Below, piece by piece: positions 14,404 to 21,849 of a stretch of DNA of 24,984 nucleotides (position 1 is the first letter of the stretch; every line of letters starts with the position of its first letter). A program made the position numbers and the translations under genes. The notes beneath the pieces are model-generated. The model was not told where the DNA came from. It did not search any database and was given only the letters and a program-made list of their open reading frames with translations. This DNA comes from DHVE2 group archaeon (GTDB lineage: Archaea; Thermoplasmatota; Thermoplasmata; Thermoplasmatales; Aciduliprofundaceae). Location: contig WALH01000075.1 in assembly GCA_015522935.1 (NCBI GenBank), forward strand, positions 1 to 24,984, in the 5' to 3' direction.

Positions 14404-15336
14404 ATGGAGATAATGGAAGATATAATAAAGGCGGAGCATCTGACAAAATACTACGGCGATTTTCTTGCAGTTAAGGATATTTCGTTCTCCGTTAAGAAAG
14501 GTGAAATATTCGGATTCCTTGGACCAAATGGTGCAGGAAAAACAACCACAATAAGGATGCTCACCGGAATATTAAAACCGAGTGAGGGCAAGATAAGAAT
14601 ATTTGGGCTGGATGCAGAAAAAAACATGGTCTCTCTGAAAGAGAGGATGGGTATCGTGCCAGAAATGGCCAATCCGTACATTGATCTGACCGCAATGCAG
14701 AATATGATGTTAATAGGTCACCTTTACGGGATGAAGAAAAAGGAGATGAAAGAAAGAAGTATAGAGTTGCTTCGGCTTTTCGGGCTCTACGAGAAGAGAG
14801 ATAAGAAGGTGCACTCATTCTCAAAGGGAATGAAGCAGAGATTGAGTCTGGCCATGGCCATGCTTCCTGATCCCGAACTTCTTTTTTTAGATGAACCAAC
14901 ATCTGGCTTGGATGTTATGAGCGCAAGGTTGATAAAGAGAATAATAAAAGATGAGAACAAAAATGGTAAGACAGTTTTCATGAGTACGCATAATATGAAC
15001 GACGCAAATGAGCTATGCAATAGAATTGCCATAATAAACCATGGAAAAATAGTGGCCATAGACACGCCTGAGAGAATAAAGAGGATAGGCAGAGAACACA
15101 CAGTTATTGAATTCTCAGTTGAGCCATTCAGATTTGATAAAAATATCGTACCAGATGTGGAAAAAGTTAAAGTTATGGGTGATAAAATCAGAATCTACAC
15201 GAAAGATGTAGACACCGTAATCAAAAATATTGTAAATTATGCCAGAAAGGAAGGTTTAAAAATAATTTCGCTCAACACCCAGAAACCCTCGCTTGAGGAT
15301 GTCTTCGTTTATCTGGTAGGTGGGAAAAATGAGTAA
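14404..15336 (+). CDS. ABC-2-type transporter ATP-binding protein
   Basis: A 310-residue ATPase subunit of an ABC-2 exporter, of the drug/antibiotic-efflux (CcmA/DrrA-like) group. Walker A GPNGAGKT (40-47), signature FSKGMKQR (139-146, the usual variant in this group), Walker B LLFLDEP with catalytic E164 (159-165), the D-loop SGLD and switch H196 (STHNM) are all intact. A C-terminal extension of about 85 residues (225-310) has the beta-rich shape typical of the DrrA-like group and ends LEDVFVYLVGG. The ATG at 14404 is preceded by a TATA box; an ATG three codons on is also possible. It overlaps the permease gene by 8 bp. Confidence 0.94.
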   Translation: MEIMEDIIKAEHLTKYYGDFLAVKDISFSVKKGEIFGFLGPNGAGKTTTIRMLTGILKPSEGKIRIFGLDAEKNMVSLKERMGIVPEMANPYIDLTAMQNMMLIGHLYGMKKKEMKERSIELLRLFGLYEKRDKKVHSFSKGMKQRLSLAMAMLPDPELLFLDEPTSGLDVMSARLIKRIIKDENKNGKTVFMSTHNMNDANELCNRIAIINHGKIVAIDTPERIKRIGREHTVIEFSVEPFRFDKNIVPDVEKVKVMGDKIRIYTKDVDTVIKNIVNYARKEGLKIISLNTQKPSLEDVFVYLVGGKNE

Positions 15337-16075
15337 ATTCTCGCAGTTCTCCCGCTCTCTCGCTATAGTAAAGAAGGATATGCTCATTTTCTACCTGAAG
15401 GGTCCTGTTATAATAATGGGCCTTCTATTTCCATTCTTCCTGTTTGGCGCATTTCTCATCGGTAGAAATCTCTCGCATGAGTATCTTTTCGTTGCTCTGA
15501 TTTCCATGACCGCCTTCTTCACATCCACTGCCGTGGGACCGACTATTATTCCATGGGAGACAAGGGGCAAAACGTTCGAAAGACTCATGTCGTCCCCAAT
15601 ATCCATAACAACGGTGCTTTTGGGAGATATGCAGGCATCCTTTTACTTCGGATTGTTCATTACATCCGCCATTTCCCTCATAGTTATTTTCCTCCACATA
15701 TCATTAAATCTACTTATTTTCATACCTGCAGTAATCCTTGCGTTGCTTACCTTTTCCGCTATGACAATCCTCATGTCCTCTTACCCTCCAACAGATGTTC
15801 CAGCGGACGTTATGATGCTCTCCTCACTTGTTAAATTCACCCTTCTTTTCATAAGTGGAATATTTGTGCCTCTTGAAAAATTGCCGTTGTATGCACGTGC
15901 CGTATCGGCCATATCCCCTTTGACATATCTCGTAGATGCTTTGAGGTACTCAACAAACCTATCGGGTTATTTCCCACTATGGATAGATCTTCTTGCATTG
16001 TTATTATTTGCACTGATATTCTTCTTCTCTGGGGTTGCCGTGCATAAAAAAGTGTTGGAGAGGAGGTTCACATAA
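15329..16075 (+). CDS. ABC-2-type transporter permease
   Basis: A 248-residue ABC-2 permease with six hydrophobic segments (roughly residues 25-47, 50-72, 95-120, 125-150, 160-180 and 220-242 of the 15329 frame), and the conserved LSSLVKFTLLFISGIFVP followed by LSPLTYLVDALRY typical of DrrB-like proteins. Together with the upstream ATPase it should form a dimeric exporter; the substrate is unknown. I chose ATG 15329, which has GGTAGGTGGG about 6 bp upstream and overlaps the ATPase stop by 8 bp; a GTG at 15320 in the same frame would add three residues. The gene ends 84 bp before the start I favour for the next HTH gene. Confidence 0.92.
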   Translation: MSKFSQFSRSLAIVKKDMLIFYLKGPVIIMGLLFPFFLFGAFLIGRNLSHEYLFVALISMTAFFTSTAVGPTIIPWETRGKTFERLMSSPISITTVLLGDMQASFYFGLFITSAISLIVIFLHISLNLLIFIPAVILALLTFSAMTILMSSYPPTDVPADVMMLSSLVKFTLLFISGIFVPLEKLPLYARAVSAISPLTYLVDALRYSTNLSGYFPLWIDLLALLLFALIFFFSGVAVHKKVLERRFT

Positions 16076-16128
16076 ATTTGTTTAATTTCCACTCATCCCA
16101 TGGAAAAACATGTATTAACAGAAGAAAC

Positions 16129-16136
16129 TTTATATA
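16129..16136 (+). promoter_or_regulatory. TATA box of the HTH/radical SAM operon
   Basis: TTTATATA is centred 27 bp before the ATG at 16159. With normal archaeal spacing transcription would begin at or within a base or two of the A of that ATG, giving a leaderless mRNA. This decides the start of the HTH gene. Confidence 0.6.
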
Positions 16137-16158
16137 CATTATGATATTTCTCGTAACT

Positions 16159-16590
16159 ATGAGAGAATTGGATGCATATCGCTCTTTGAAAGACGTTATG
16201 ATTCACTGGGGTTTTGGGGATACTGAAGCCTCCATTTACGCTCTTCTTGCCCTATCATCAAGACCGATGACCGCAAAAGAAATATCAGAGAAAATAGGAA
16301 GAGCATATTCCTCTGTTGTAAATGAGCTTAACAAACTGATAAGGTATGGGATGGTAACGAGAGGCAAAAGTGGGAGATGTTACTATTACTCTGCGGTTGT
16401 GGATGTAATGAAAATCATAAAAAATGAGAGAAGAAAGGTAATCAATTTACTCAGTCAAACAAAGGAATCTTTGGAAAGAACCTATGGAGATTCATTTAAT
16501 GAGTTAAAAAGGCATTTGGATGAAGCTATAAGATATCTTGGTAAAATGGATGGGGGTGATGTAAATGTCCGAAAAGAAAAGTATGAATGA
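16159..16590 (+). CDS. TrmB/GbsR-like helix-turn-helix regulator
   Basis: A 143-residue transcriptional regulator. The winged helix is at about 18-85: GDTEASIYALLALSSRPM, the helix TAKEISEKIGRAYSSV, the recognition helix VVNELNKLIRYGMV and a wing with TRGKSGRCYYYS. A charged helical tail (about 90-140) should dimerise. The pattern fits the TrmB/GbsR-type archaeal regulators. The frame is open upstream to 16078, but the ATG at 16159 lies 27 bp after a TATA box and removes an improbable N-terminus. It overlaps the SPASM radical SAM gene by 26 bp and probably controls it. Confidence 0.82.
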   Translation: MRELDAYRSLKDVMIHWGFGDTEASIYALLALSSRPMTAKEISEKIGRAYSSVVNELNKLIRYGMVTRGKSGRCYYYSAVVDVMKIIKNERRKVINLLSQTKESLERTYGDSFNELKRHLDEAIRYLGKMDGGDVNVRKEKYE

Positions 16591-18049
16591 AGGAGAAATA
16601 ATAGACTACCTGCACAAAATAATGGATAAGAAATTTGTGAGGTACGTTCTGAAAGAGCTCACCGAAGTGAAGAAAATAGAGAAATCCTTCGCCATATATG
16701 CGGGGGTGGAGGAGCCAGAAGGTGTTGGAGAGAGAATGCACGCTAAAATGGTGGGTGAGGCAATAGAGAAGGGAGCTGAGAAATTTGGGGCGTCATCAGA
16801 GGCAATAAAGAATTTTCTCAAGGATTCGTATATGCGGAAGGCCTTCGCCGTAATAGTTAGAAGTATTGCAGAATACGGAATTACAAAGCCTCAAAGACTG
16901 ATTGCGCCTTTTATGGTTGTATGGGATTTCACAAAGCAGTGCAACCTGAAGTGCAAACACTGTTATGCAAATGCAACACCATATCCCGCTCCGGATGAAT
17001 TAACCTTAGAACAAAGGTATCAGGTAGTGGATCAACTTGATGAGGCAGGAGTTGCAGCCGTATCCTTTTCCGGGGGAGAACCACTGATAAATAAATATTT
17101 CTGGAAGGTGGCTGAATATGCAAAATCCAAAGGATTTTATTTAACTGTAGCAACAAATGGCACGCTCATAAGTGAGAATGTTGCAAAAAGATTAAAGGAT
17201 GTGGGGATAAGATACGTGGAGATAAGCCTAGATGGACCAAATGCAGAGATTCATGATGAGTTCCGTGGAGTTAAAGGTGCATTCGACGCCGCCGTAAGAG
17301 GAATAAAAAACGCTAAAGCAGCGGGATTGGAAGTTGGAATAGCCACAACTGCAACACATGAGAATCTGGATTCCATTCCAGATATAATAAAACTTGCAAG
17401 AGAACTAAAGGCGGATCGATTTATAGTATTCAATTTCATACCCACTGGAAGAGGGAAAGATATAATAAAAGAAGATTTGACACCGGAAGAAAGAGAGAAT
17501 TTAATGAAGTACCTTTACGAGGAATGGCAGAAGGGAGATATGCAGATATTCTCCACGTGCCCCGCATATTCAAGAATATCGCTAACTGCGATGAGCAGAG
17601 GTAGAGGAGATAAAGTTTCCCCTACTCATTTTGCTGAAATGGAGATTCCAGCTGATTTTGGTGGCGCAGCCAAAGCACTTACAGAGTTTATTGGAGGATG
17701 CGGAGCAGGTCGTATATATTGCTCCATAGAGCACAATGGAGATATTCAGCCATGCGTGTTCATTCCGGTTAAGGTGGGGAACGTGCTTAAGGATGGTTTC
17801 GTGAACGTGTGGAAGAACAGCCCAATACTTAATGCGCTTCGCGATAGAGATGCACAGAATTACGCCTGCAATTTCTGTCCGTTTAGATATATTTGCGGAG
17901 GATGCAGAGCGAGAGCTTACGCGTATCACGGAGATCTACTGGCCCCGGATCCTGGATGCATAATAATGAAAAAGGACTGGGAGAATATTGTGAAGGAGAT
18001 GAATATAGAGGGGGAAACAAAACCTTCGATGCCCGTGATTTCAAAGTGA
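16565..18049 (+). CDS. Radical SAM protein with SPASM-like auxiliary Fe-S domain
   Basis: A 494-residue radical SAM enzyme. An N-terminal helical extension of about 110 residues is followed by the TIM-barrel core with C126, C130 and C133 (CNLKCKHC) for the SAM-cleaving [4Fe-4S] cluster and FSGGEP (168-173). The C-terminal third holds C379, C386, C397, C435, C438, C444, C447 and C465, spaced as in SPASM domains with two auxiliary clusters. Family members modify peptides, act on enzymes, or work in heme synthesis (AhbC/AhbD-like); I cannot choose. The ATG at 16565 has GGGGGTGAT 4 bp upstream; an ATG six codons on lies over the stop of the regulator gene. The next gene, another radical SAM protein, starts 9 bp after its stop. 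Confidence 0.9.
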   Translation: MSEKKSMNEGEIIDYLHKIMDKKFVRYVLKELTEVKKIEKSFAIYAGVEEPEGVGERMHAKMVGEAIEKGAEKFGASSEAIKNFLKDSYMRKAFAVIVRSIAEYGITKPQRLIAPFMVVWDFTKQCNLKCKHCYANATPYPAPDELTLEQRYQVVDQLDEAGVAAVSFSGGEPLINKYFWKVAEYAKSKGFYLTVATNGTLISENVAKRLKDVGIRYVEISLDGPNAEIHDEFRGVKGAFDAAVRGIKNAKAAGLEVGIATTATHENLDSIPDIIKLARELKADRFIVFNFIPTGRGKDIIKEDLTPEERENLMKYLYEEWQKGDMQIFSTCPAYSRISLTAMSRGRGDKVSPTHFAEMEIPADFGGAAKALTEFIGGCGAGRIYCSIEHNGDIQPCVFIPVKVGNVLKDGFVNVWKNSPILNALRDRDAQNYACNFCPFRYICGGCRARAYAYHGDLLAPDPGCIIMKKDWENIVKEMNIEGETKPSMPVISK

Positions 18050-18058
18050 TGATTCATT

Positions 18059-19438
18059 ATGAGAATTTTATTATTATCTCCGCCCACAAATAGTGTTATT
18101 AAGGAAGTCCTTGGAACAACAGGGCCTCCTTTAGGGCTTGCTTACATAGCCTCCATGGTTCGTGATGCTCATGATGTCAAAATAATAGATTCCCTTGTAG
18201 AAGATTTAACATACGAGGATGTTAAAAGAAGAATGAAAAAATATGATCCTGAGCTAATTGGGATAACTGCAACGACGAGCATGATGCCAGACGCATATAT
18301 CATAGCGAAAATTGCAAAAAAAGAAAATGAGGATGTGAAAATTGTTATGGGTGGACCTCATGTAACATTTGTTCCTGAGAGAACATTTAAAGAATGCCCC
18401 TGCATAGATTTCATAGTTCGGGGGGAGGGAGAAATAACATTTAAGGAATTGGTGGATGCTATTGATAAGAATGGAGATTTTAAAAATATTCGAGGATTAT
18501 CATACAAGGATAATGGAAAAGTGATAAATAACCCTCCAAGGGAGTTGATAAAGGATGTTGATACCATTCCTCTTCCATCCTATGATCTATTACCCATGGA
18601 TAAATATCAGGCAGATGGTGTGAAATTTGGAACTGTGATGACGTCAAGAGGATGTCCATATAACTGTATATTTTGCTCGTCATCCCTCCAATTTGGAAGG
18701 AGATGGAGAGGGCATAGCAGGGAGAGAGTTATGAAAGAATTGAAAATTCTGAATGAGGAATATGGAATAAGGGAAATTGAATTTTTAGATGATACATTCA
18801 CACTCAACAGAAAAAGAGCAGTGGATATTGCAGATGAAATAAAGAGGGAAAAGATGGATATAAGATGGAGTGCATCATCTCGAGTGAATACATTCTCAAG
18901 GAAGATTGCAAAGGCAATGAAAGAAGGAGGCTGTCATACAGTTTATTTTGGCATAGAATCAGGGACTCAGAGAATTTTAAATTTCATAGGAAAGGGAATA
19001 ACATTGGAGCAGGCATTAAAATCTGTGAAAGATGCAAATGATTTTGGGCTTAATACACTTGGCTCGTTCATTATAGGATTCCCAGATGAAAGCAAAGATG
19101 AGGTAAAGAAAACAATAAAATTCTCAAAAAAAGTAGGTGTGAGAATTGCCCAATTCACGATTGCAACGCCATATCCAGGCACAAGATTGTGGAACTTAGG
19201 AATAGCAAAAAGAATAATAAAGAGTTTTGATTGGAGAAAATATACAACATTATCACCGGTAATGAAATTGAAATGCTTCCCCGGGGACACGATATTGAAA
19301 TATCTTGGAATTGCTTATGCGACATTCTACCTTAGACCAAAGGAAATTTTATGGGATTTAATAAAGAATCGTGGATTCATAATGAAAAGAATTTTCAAAA
19401 ATATGAGAGGTATGATGAATTCTCTCAGAGCAGTCTAA
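18059..19438 (+). CDS. B12-binding-type (class B-like) radical SAM protein; possible tetraether ring synthase
   Basis: A 459-residue protein with an N-terminal Rossmann-like cobalamin-binding-type domain (about 1-140: MRILLLSPPTN, GPPLGLAYIASM, VMGGPHVTFVPE, IVRGEGE) and a radical SAM core with C199, C203 and C206 (CPYNCIFC), EFLDDTF (241-247) and FIIGFPDES (337-345). The classical DxHxxG cobalt-ligand motif is absent, as in many of this class. The architecture is that of B12-dependent methylases, BchE-like cyclases and, as I recall, the GrsA/GrsB enzymes that make cyclopentane rings in GDGT lipids; the last would fit a tetraether-lipid archaeon. The C-terminal 60 residues are basic and hydrophobic, suited to a membrane surface. 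It follows the SPASM gene by 9 bp. Confidence 0.85.
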   Translation: MRILLLSPPTNSVIKEVLGTTGPPLGLAYIASMVRDAHDVKIIDSLVEDLTYEDVKRRMKKYDPELIGITATTSMMPDAYIIAKIAKKENEDVKIVMGGPHVTFVPERTFKECPCIDFIVRGEGEITFKELVDAIDKNGDFKNIRGLSYKDNGKVINNPPRELIKDVDTIPLPSYDLLPMDKYQADGVKFGTVMTSRGCPYNCIFCSSSLQFGRRWRGHSRERVMKELKILNEEYGIREIEFLDDTFTLNRKRAVDIADEIKREKMDIRWSASSRVNTFSRKIAKAMKEGGCHTVYFGIESGTQRILNFIGKGITLEQALKSVKDANDFGLNTLGSFIIGFPDESKDEVKKTIKFSKKVGVRIAQFTIATPYPGTRLWNLGIAKRIIKSFDWRKYTTLSPVMKLKCFPGDTILKYLGIAYATFYLRPKEILWDLIKNRGFIMKRIFKNMRGMMNSLRAV

Positions 19439-19452
19439 CATCTTCAAAAAAT

Positions 19453-19460
19453 CTTAAATA
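19453..19460 (+). promoter_or_regulatory. TATA box of tRNA-Tyr
   Basis: CTTAAATA, preceded by an A-rich stretch, is centred about 27 bp before the first base of tRNA-Tyr at 19484, the expected archaeal spacing. It lies 15 bp after the stop of the radical SAM gene. Confidence 0.65.
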
Positions 19461-19483
19461 GAGAATGATAATAAGGGTTCTGA

Positions 19484-19601
19484 CCCGGCTTAGCTCAGTC
19501 TGGCTAGAGCGGCGGACTGTAGTTGGGATTGCGTCAGAAAAGGCGCAAAAAGCCGCTCAGCAGAAATCCGCAGGTCCCCGGTTCGAATCCGGGAGCCGGG
19601 A
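19484..19601 (+). tRNA. tRNA-Tyr (GTA) with a 43-nt intron
   Basis: Exon 1 is 19484-19522 and exon 2 is 19566-19601. The acceptor stem pairs 19484-19490 (CCCGGCT) with 19594-19600 (AGCCGGG), giving the C1-G72 pair of archaeal tRNA-Tyr; A at 19601 is the discriminator. The D arm starts TAGCTCAG, the anticodon stem GCGGA (19512-19516) pairs with TCCGC (19567-19571), the anticodon is GTA (19519-19521), and the T arm has GGTTCGAATCC. CCA is not encoded. The minus-strand Cas4-like gene overlaps exon 2 and part of the intron. Confidence 0.95.
19523..19565 (+). other. Archaeal BHB intron in tRNA-Tyr
   Basis: A 43-nt intron at the 37/38 position. The bulge-helix-bulge is complete: central helix 19517-19520 (CTGT) with 19560-19563 (GCAG), bulges 19521-19523 and 19564-19566, and an intron helix 19524-19527 with 19556-19559. 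Inside it TTGCG (19529-19533) pairs with CGCAA (19544-19548). The stop codon of the antisense nuclease gene lies in this intron (19557-19559). Confidence 0.88.
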
Positions 19602-20213
19602 CTCATATTTTCTATTACAAAATTCACGAAATCCACAGTGCTCGCATTTCTTTGGACTTGGTTTAGCAGCTGGTATCTTTTCTCCGCTTAACACAAGATA
19701 AATCTCATCCAGTATACCGCTCACATCCTTTTCTCTGCTCTGGTCAAATTCTTCATTCCACATAATCTCTTGTGTGTCCCTGTTTCTCACAGCAATCTGT
19801 ATGGGTATGGAAGGATGGTAAACATGCTTGAGAGCCAGTGCGTAACCCATCACCTGATACTTACCTCCATCATACGCCTGATTCCCAGGCTTGTCCTCAA
19901 TTATTAGCACCTGATCTGGGTATATCCACAGTTCGTCCATTTTGCCAGTAAGCTCCCAGCGAGGAAACGATGCATTTATCTGAAGTTCTCGGTATTTAAA
20001 TATCTCCCTGTTTTTCTGCGATCTATATAAAGCCTCTTTTATGTCCACGACTTCCCATCCTTCCTCAAGGTACTTTTTCTGAAGTTCAGCATGAATTTTA
20101 GTGCCTGTGACCAAGTACTGTGTTTTTATGGGCTTGAGACCAAGAACATGCTCAAGATAGAATCCGTAGGGGCAGAACATGTACTGGTTTATCCAGCTTA
20201 TTCTGATCCTCAT
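19557..20213 (-). CDS. Cas4-like RecB-family nuclease, not CRISPR-linked
   Basis: A 218-residue PD-(D/E)XK nuclease of the Cas4/RecB type with a 3-4-cysteine iron-sulfur site: C14 (YMFCPYGFYL) and C190, C193, C199 (CEHCGFREFC). The nuclease motifs are H41 (TGTKIH), D93 (TGKMDELW), E106-D107-K108 (IIEDKPG) and a helix with YQVMGYALAL. All catalytic residues are present, so 5'-3' or end-processing activity on DNA is expected. No CRISPR repeats or other cas genes are in the window. The reading frame has no stop of its own after the cysteine cluster: residues 205-218 are read from the antisense of tRNA-Tyr exon 2 and the stop falls in the tRNA intron. A TATA-like stretch near 20235-20245 suggests a leaderless start at 20213. 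Confidence 0.88.
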   Translation of the reverse strand: MRIRISWINQYMFCPYGFYLEHVLGLKPIKTQYLVTGTKIHAELQKKYLEEGWEVVDIKEALYRSQKNREIFKYRELQINASFPRWELTGKMDELWIYPDQVLIIEDKPGNQAYDGGKYQVMGYALALKHVYHPSIPIQIAVRNRDTQEIMWNEEFDQSREKDVSGILDEIYLVLSGEKIPAAKPSPKKCEHCGFREFCNRKYESRLPDSNRGPADFC

Positions 20214-20257
20214 ACATGGCCATGCTTATAAAGTATTTTAAAATTCTTTTCGGGAAA

Positions 20258-20267
20258 AAATTATATT
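20258..20267 (+). promoter_or_regulatory. TATA box of the UbiA-fusion gene
   Basis: AAATTATATT is centred about 27-29 bp before the ATG at 20292 with no Shine-Dalgarno between, so the transcript should begin at or within 3 bp of the start codon. Confidence 0.5.
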
Positions 20268-20291
20268 CCCCTTTTCGTTTTCCTTTTCATA

Positions 20292-21812
20292 ATGAATATT
20301 AAATCTATAGTGGCATGGTTTGAAGATGCAAACATTCCTGTTTGGGCATGGCTCATAGAATTATTCATTGCGTCTGGGATAAGGTTTTATGCCGAGGGTT
20401 TTTATTTTCATTATTCATATGATTATCTTGTTTTTATCCATGCTCTTGGATACTACTTCTTCATATTTACCTTCGCATTTATGATGACTAAATTAGTTAT
20501 AAATGAGCCATCAAGAAAAATATCATCTGCCTTCGCATTTTTCACACCAGTAATTATCATAACACCGTTCGTGGATTACTACTTATTTGGGAGAGTTACC
20601 GGTTATCCCTATCCTTCAAAGTATAACTGGGCACAGATTACGTTGAGCTTTTTTCAGATGTACCCACATAATCCCAGTCATGGATACCAAGTTGAATTTG
20701 GCATTCTTTTCTTTGCACTATTTATCTATATATATTCAAAACTGAAAAACAGGAAAATAGTAGAAAAAATAATTCTCTCCGCATCAACAGTATTCACAAT
20801 ATATGTTCTTGTGCTTTATCTTAGCACACCAGATTTCTCGTACATAAGCAACTATTTTATGGGAGGTATACCTATATCATGGATTTTATCTTTCAAAGAT
20901 TTTCCATACTGGGTGTGGTTTTTGAGATATTCTATTCTTGGTATATTTTTTCTCATGATCTCAGCAATAGCCGGAAATGCCAGAAAGGTTTTTCATCTCC
21001 TGAAAGATGTTTCTCTCCTGCGTACGATTCATTTCGTCATGATGGTTTTCTTGGGTTTTTACTTAATCAAACCAAATGTTGATTGGGGTACTATACCTGG
21101 AAGGATTAACATAATAACAATCCTCCTTGCTGGCCTTTCATCCGTGTTTGGATGGTTCTTCATCGTTGGAATAAACAATTATTACGATTGGGAGAGAGAT
21201 TTAATTACCAATGCTCAGAGAGGTTTGCCATCAGGACGATACAATATGAACGACCTCATAGATTTCTCTTTGGCATCTCTTGTTATCGGTTTATTCTTCC
21301 TCTTACCCCTTGGCTTTCTACCCATAATTTTCTACTCGATTTTTGTTTTTTTAGGATTTATTTATTCATACCCTCCACTCTATCTCAAAAGATTTGGTGT
21401 GAAAACTATTTTCATTGGTACAGGCTCAGCGCTGATATTCGCCTTGGGCTATTTCTCCCCCCTCTACACATTCATGATACCCTCCCTTGACTATCATTTC
21501 TGGGCTCTTTTCTTCATCATACTAACAATATTTTCTATAGGGAGTATAATAAATGACCTGAAAGATTACGAAAGCGATATAATTTCTGGAGTTAAAACCA
21601 TTTTCACCTGGCTTGGCAAGGATAATGGTCTGCGAGTCTCCTCTGCTCTTCTTTTTATTGCCTTTTCACTTCCCCTATTGATATGCCCCTGTGGATTACT
21701 CATTTTCCCTGTGCTCGGTGCCCTTGCCGCATATCTGTTGTATCGTGAGAGGGTTATTTTAGTTTATATTGTTTATTTCATGGAGTACATTGCCCTCCTC
21801 CTTCTCCCTTAA
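20292..21812 (+). CDS. UbiA-family prenyltransferase fused to a long N-terminal membrane domain
   Basis: A 506-residue integral membrane protein with some 14 hydrophobic segments. The C-terminal part (about 245-506) is a UbiA-family prenyltransferase: the first Asp-rich motif is NNYYDWERD (295-303), then LPSGRYN, and the second is NDLKDYESD (421-429). The first motif has N at the position of the usual first aspartate (NDxxDxxxD). The N-terminal part (about 1-240) has six or seven membrane segments and no family that I recognise; it includes a polar loop with RVTGYPYPSKYNW. The lipid product is unknown; a quinone, heme or ether-lipid prenylation is possible by family. It is read from its own promoter, divergent from the Cas4-like gene by 78 bp. 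Confidence 0.82.
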   Translation: MNIKSIVAWFEDANIPVWAWLIELFIASGIRFYAEGFYFHYSYDYLVFIHALGYYFFIFTFAFMMTKLVINEPSRKISSAFAFFTPVIIITPFVDYYLFGRVTGYPYPSKYNWAQITLSFFQMYPHNPSHGYQVEFGILFFALFIYIYSKLKNRKIVEKIILSASTVFTIYVLVLYLSTPDFSYISNYFMGGIPISWILSFKDFPYWVWFLRYSILGIFFLMISAIAGNARKVFHLLKDVSLLRTIHFVMMVFLGFYLIKPNVDWGTIPGRINIITILLAGLSSVFGWFFIVGINNYYDWERDLITNAQRGLPSGRYNMNDLIDFSLASLVIGLFFLLPLGFLPIIFYSIFVFLGFIYSYPPLYLKRFGVKTIFIGTGSALIFALGYFSPLYTFMIPSLDYHFWALFFIILTIFSIGSIINDLKDYESDIISGVKTIFTWLGKDNGLRVSSALLFIAFSLPLLICPCGLLIFPVLGALAAYLLYRERVILVYIVYFMEYIALLLLP

Positions 21813-21849
21813 TTGAAAAAATTAAAATCCTCATCTTCCATGCTCATTT

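Noticed and set aside
15320..15328. GTG start for the ABC permease
   Set aside because: The ATG at 15329 has a better placed ribosome-binding site; the GTG overlaps that site.
16078..16158. Longer N-terminus for the HTH regulator
   Set aside because: The stretch contains the TATA box for the ATG at 16159 and encodes an unlikely, poorly folded leader.
19557..20213. CRISPR-associated role for the Cas4-like gene
   Set aside because: No repeat-spacer array and no other cas gene is in the window.
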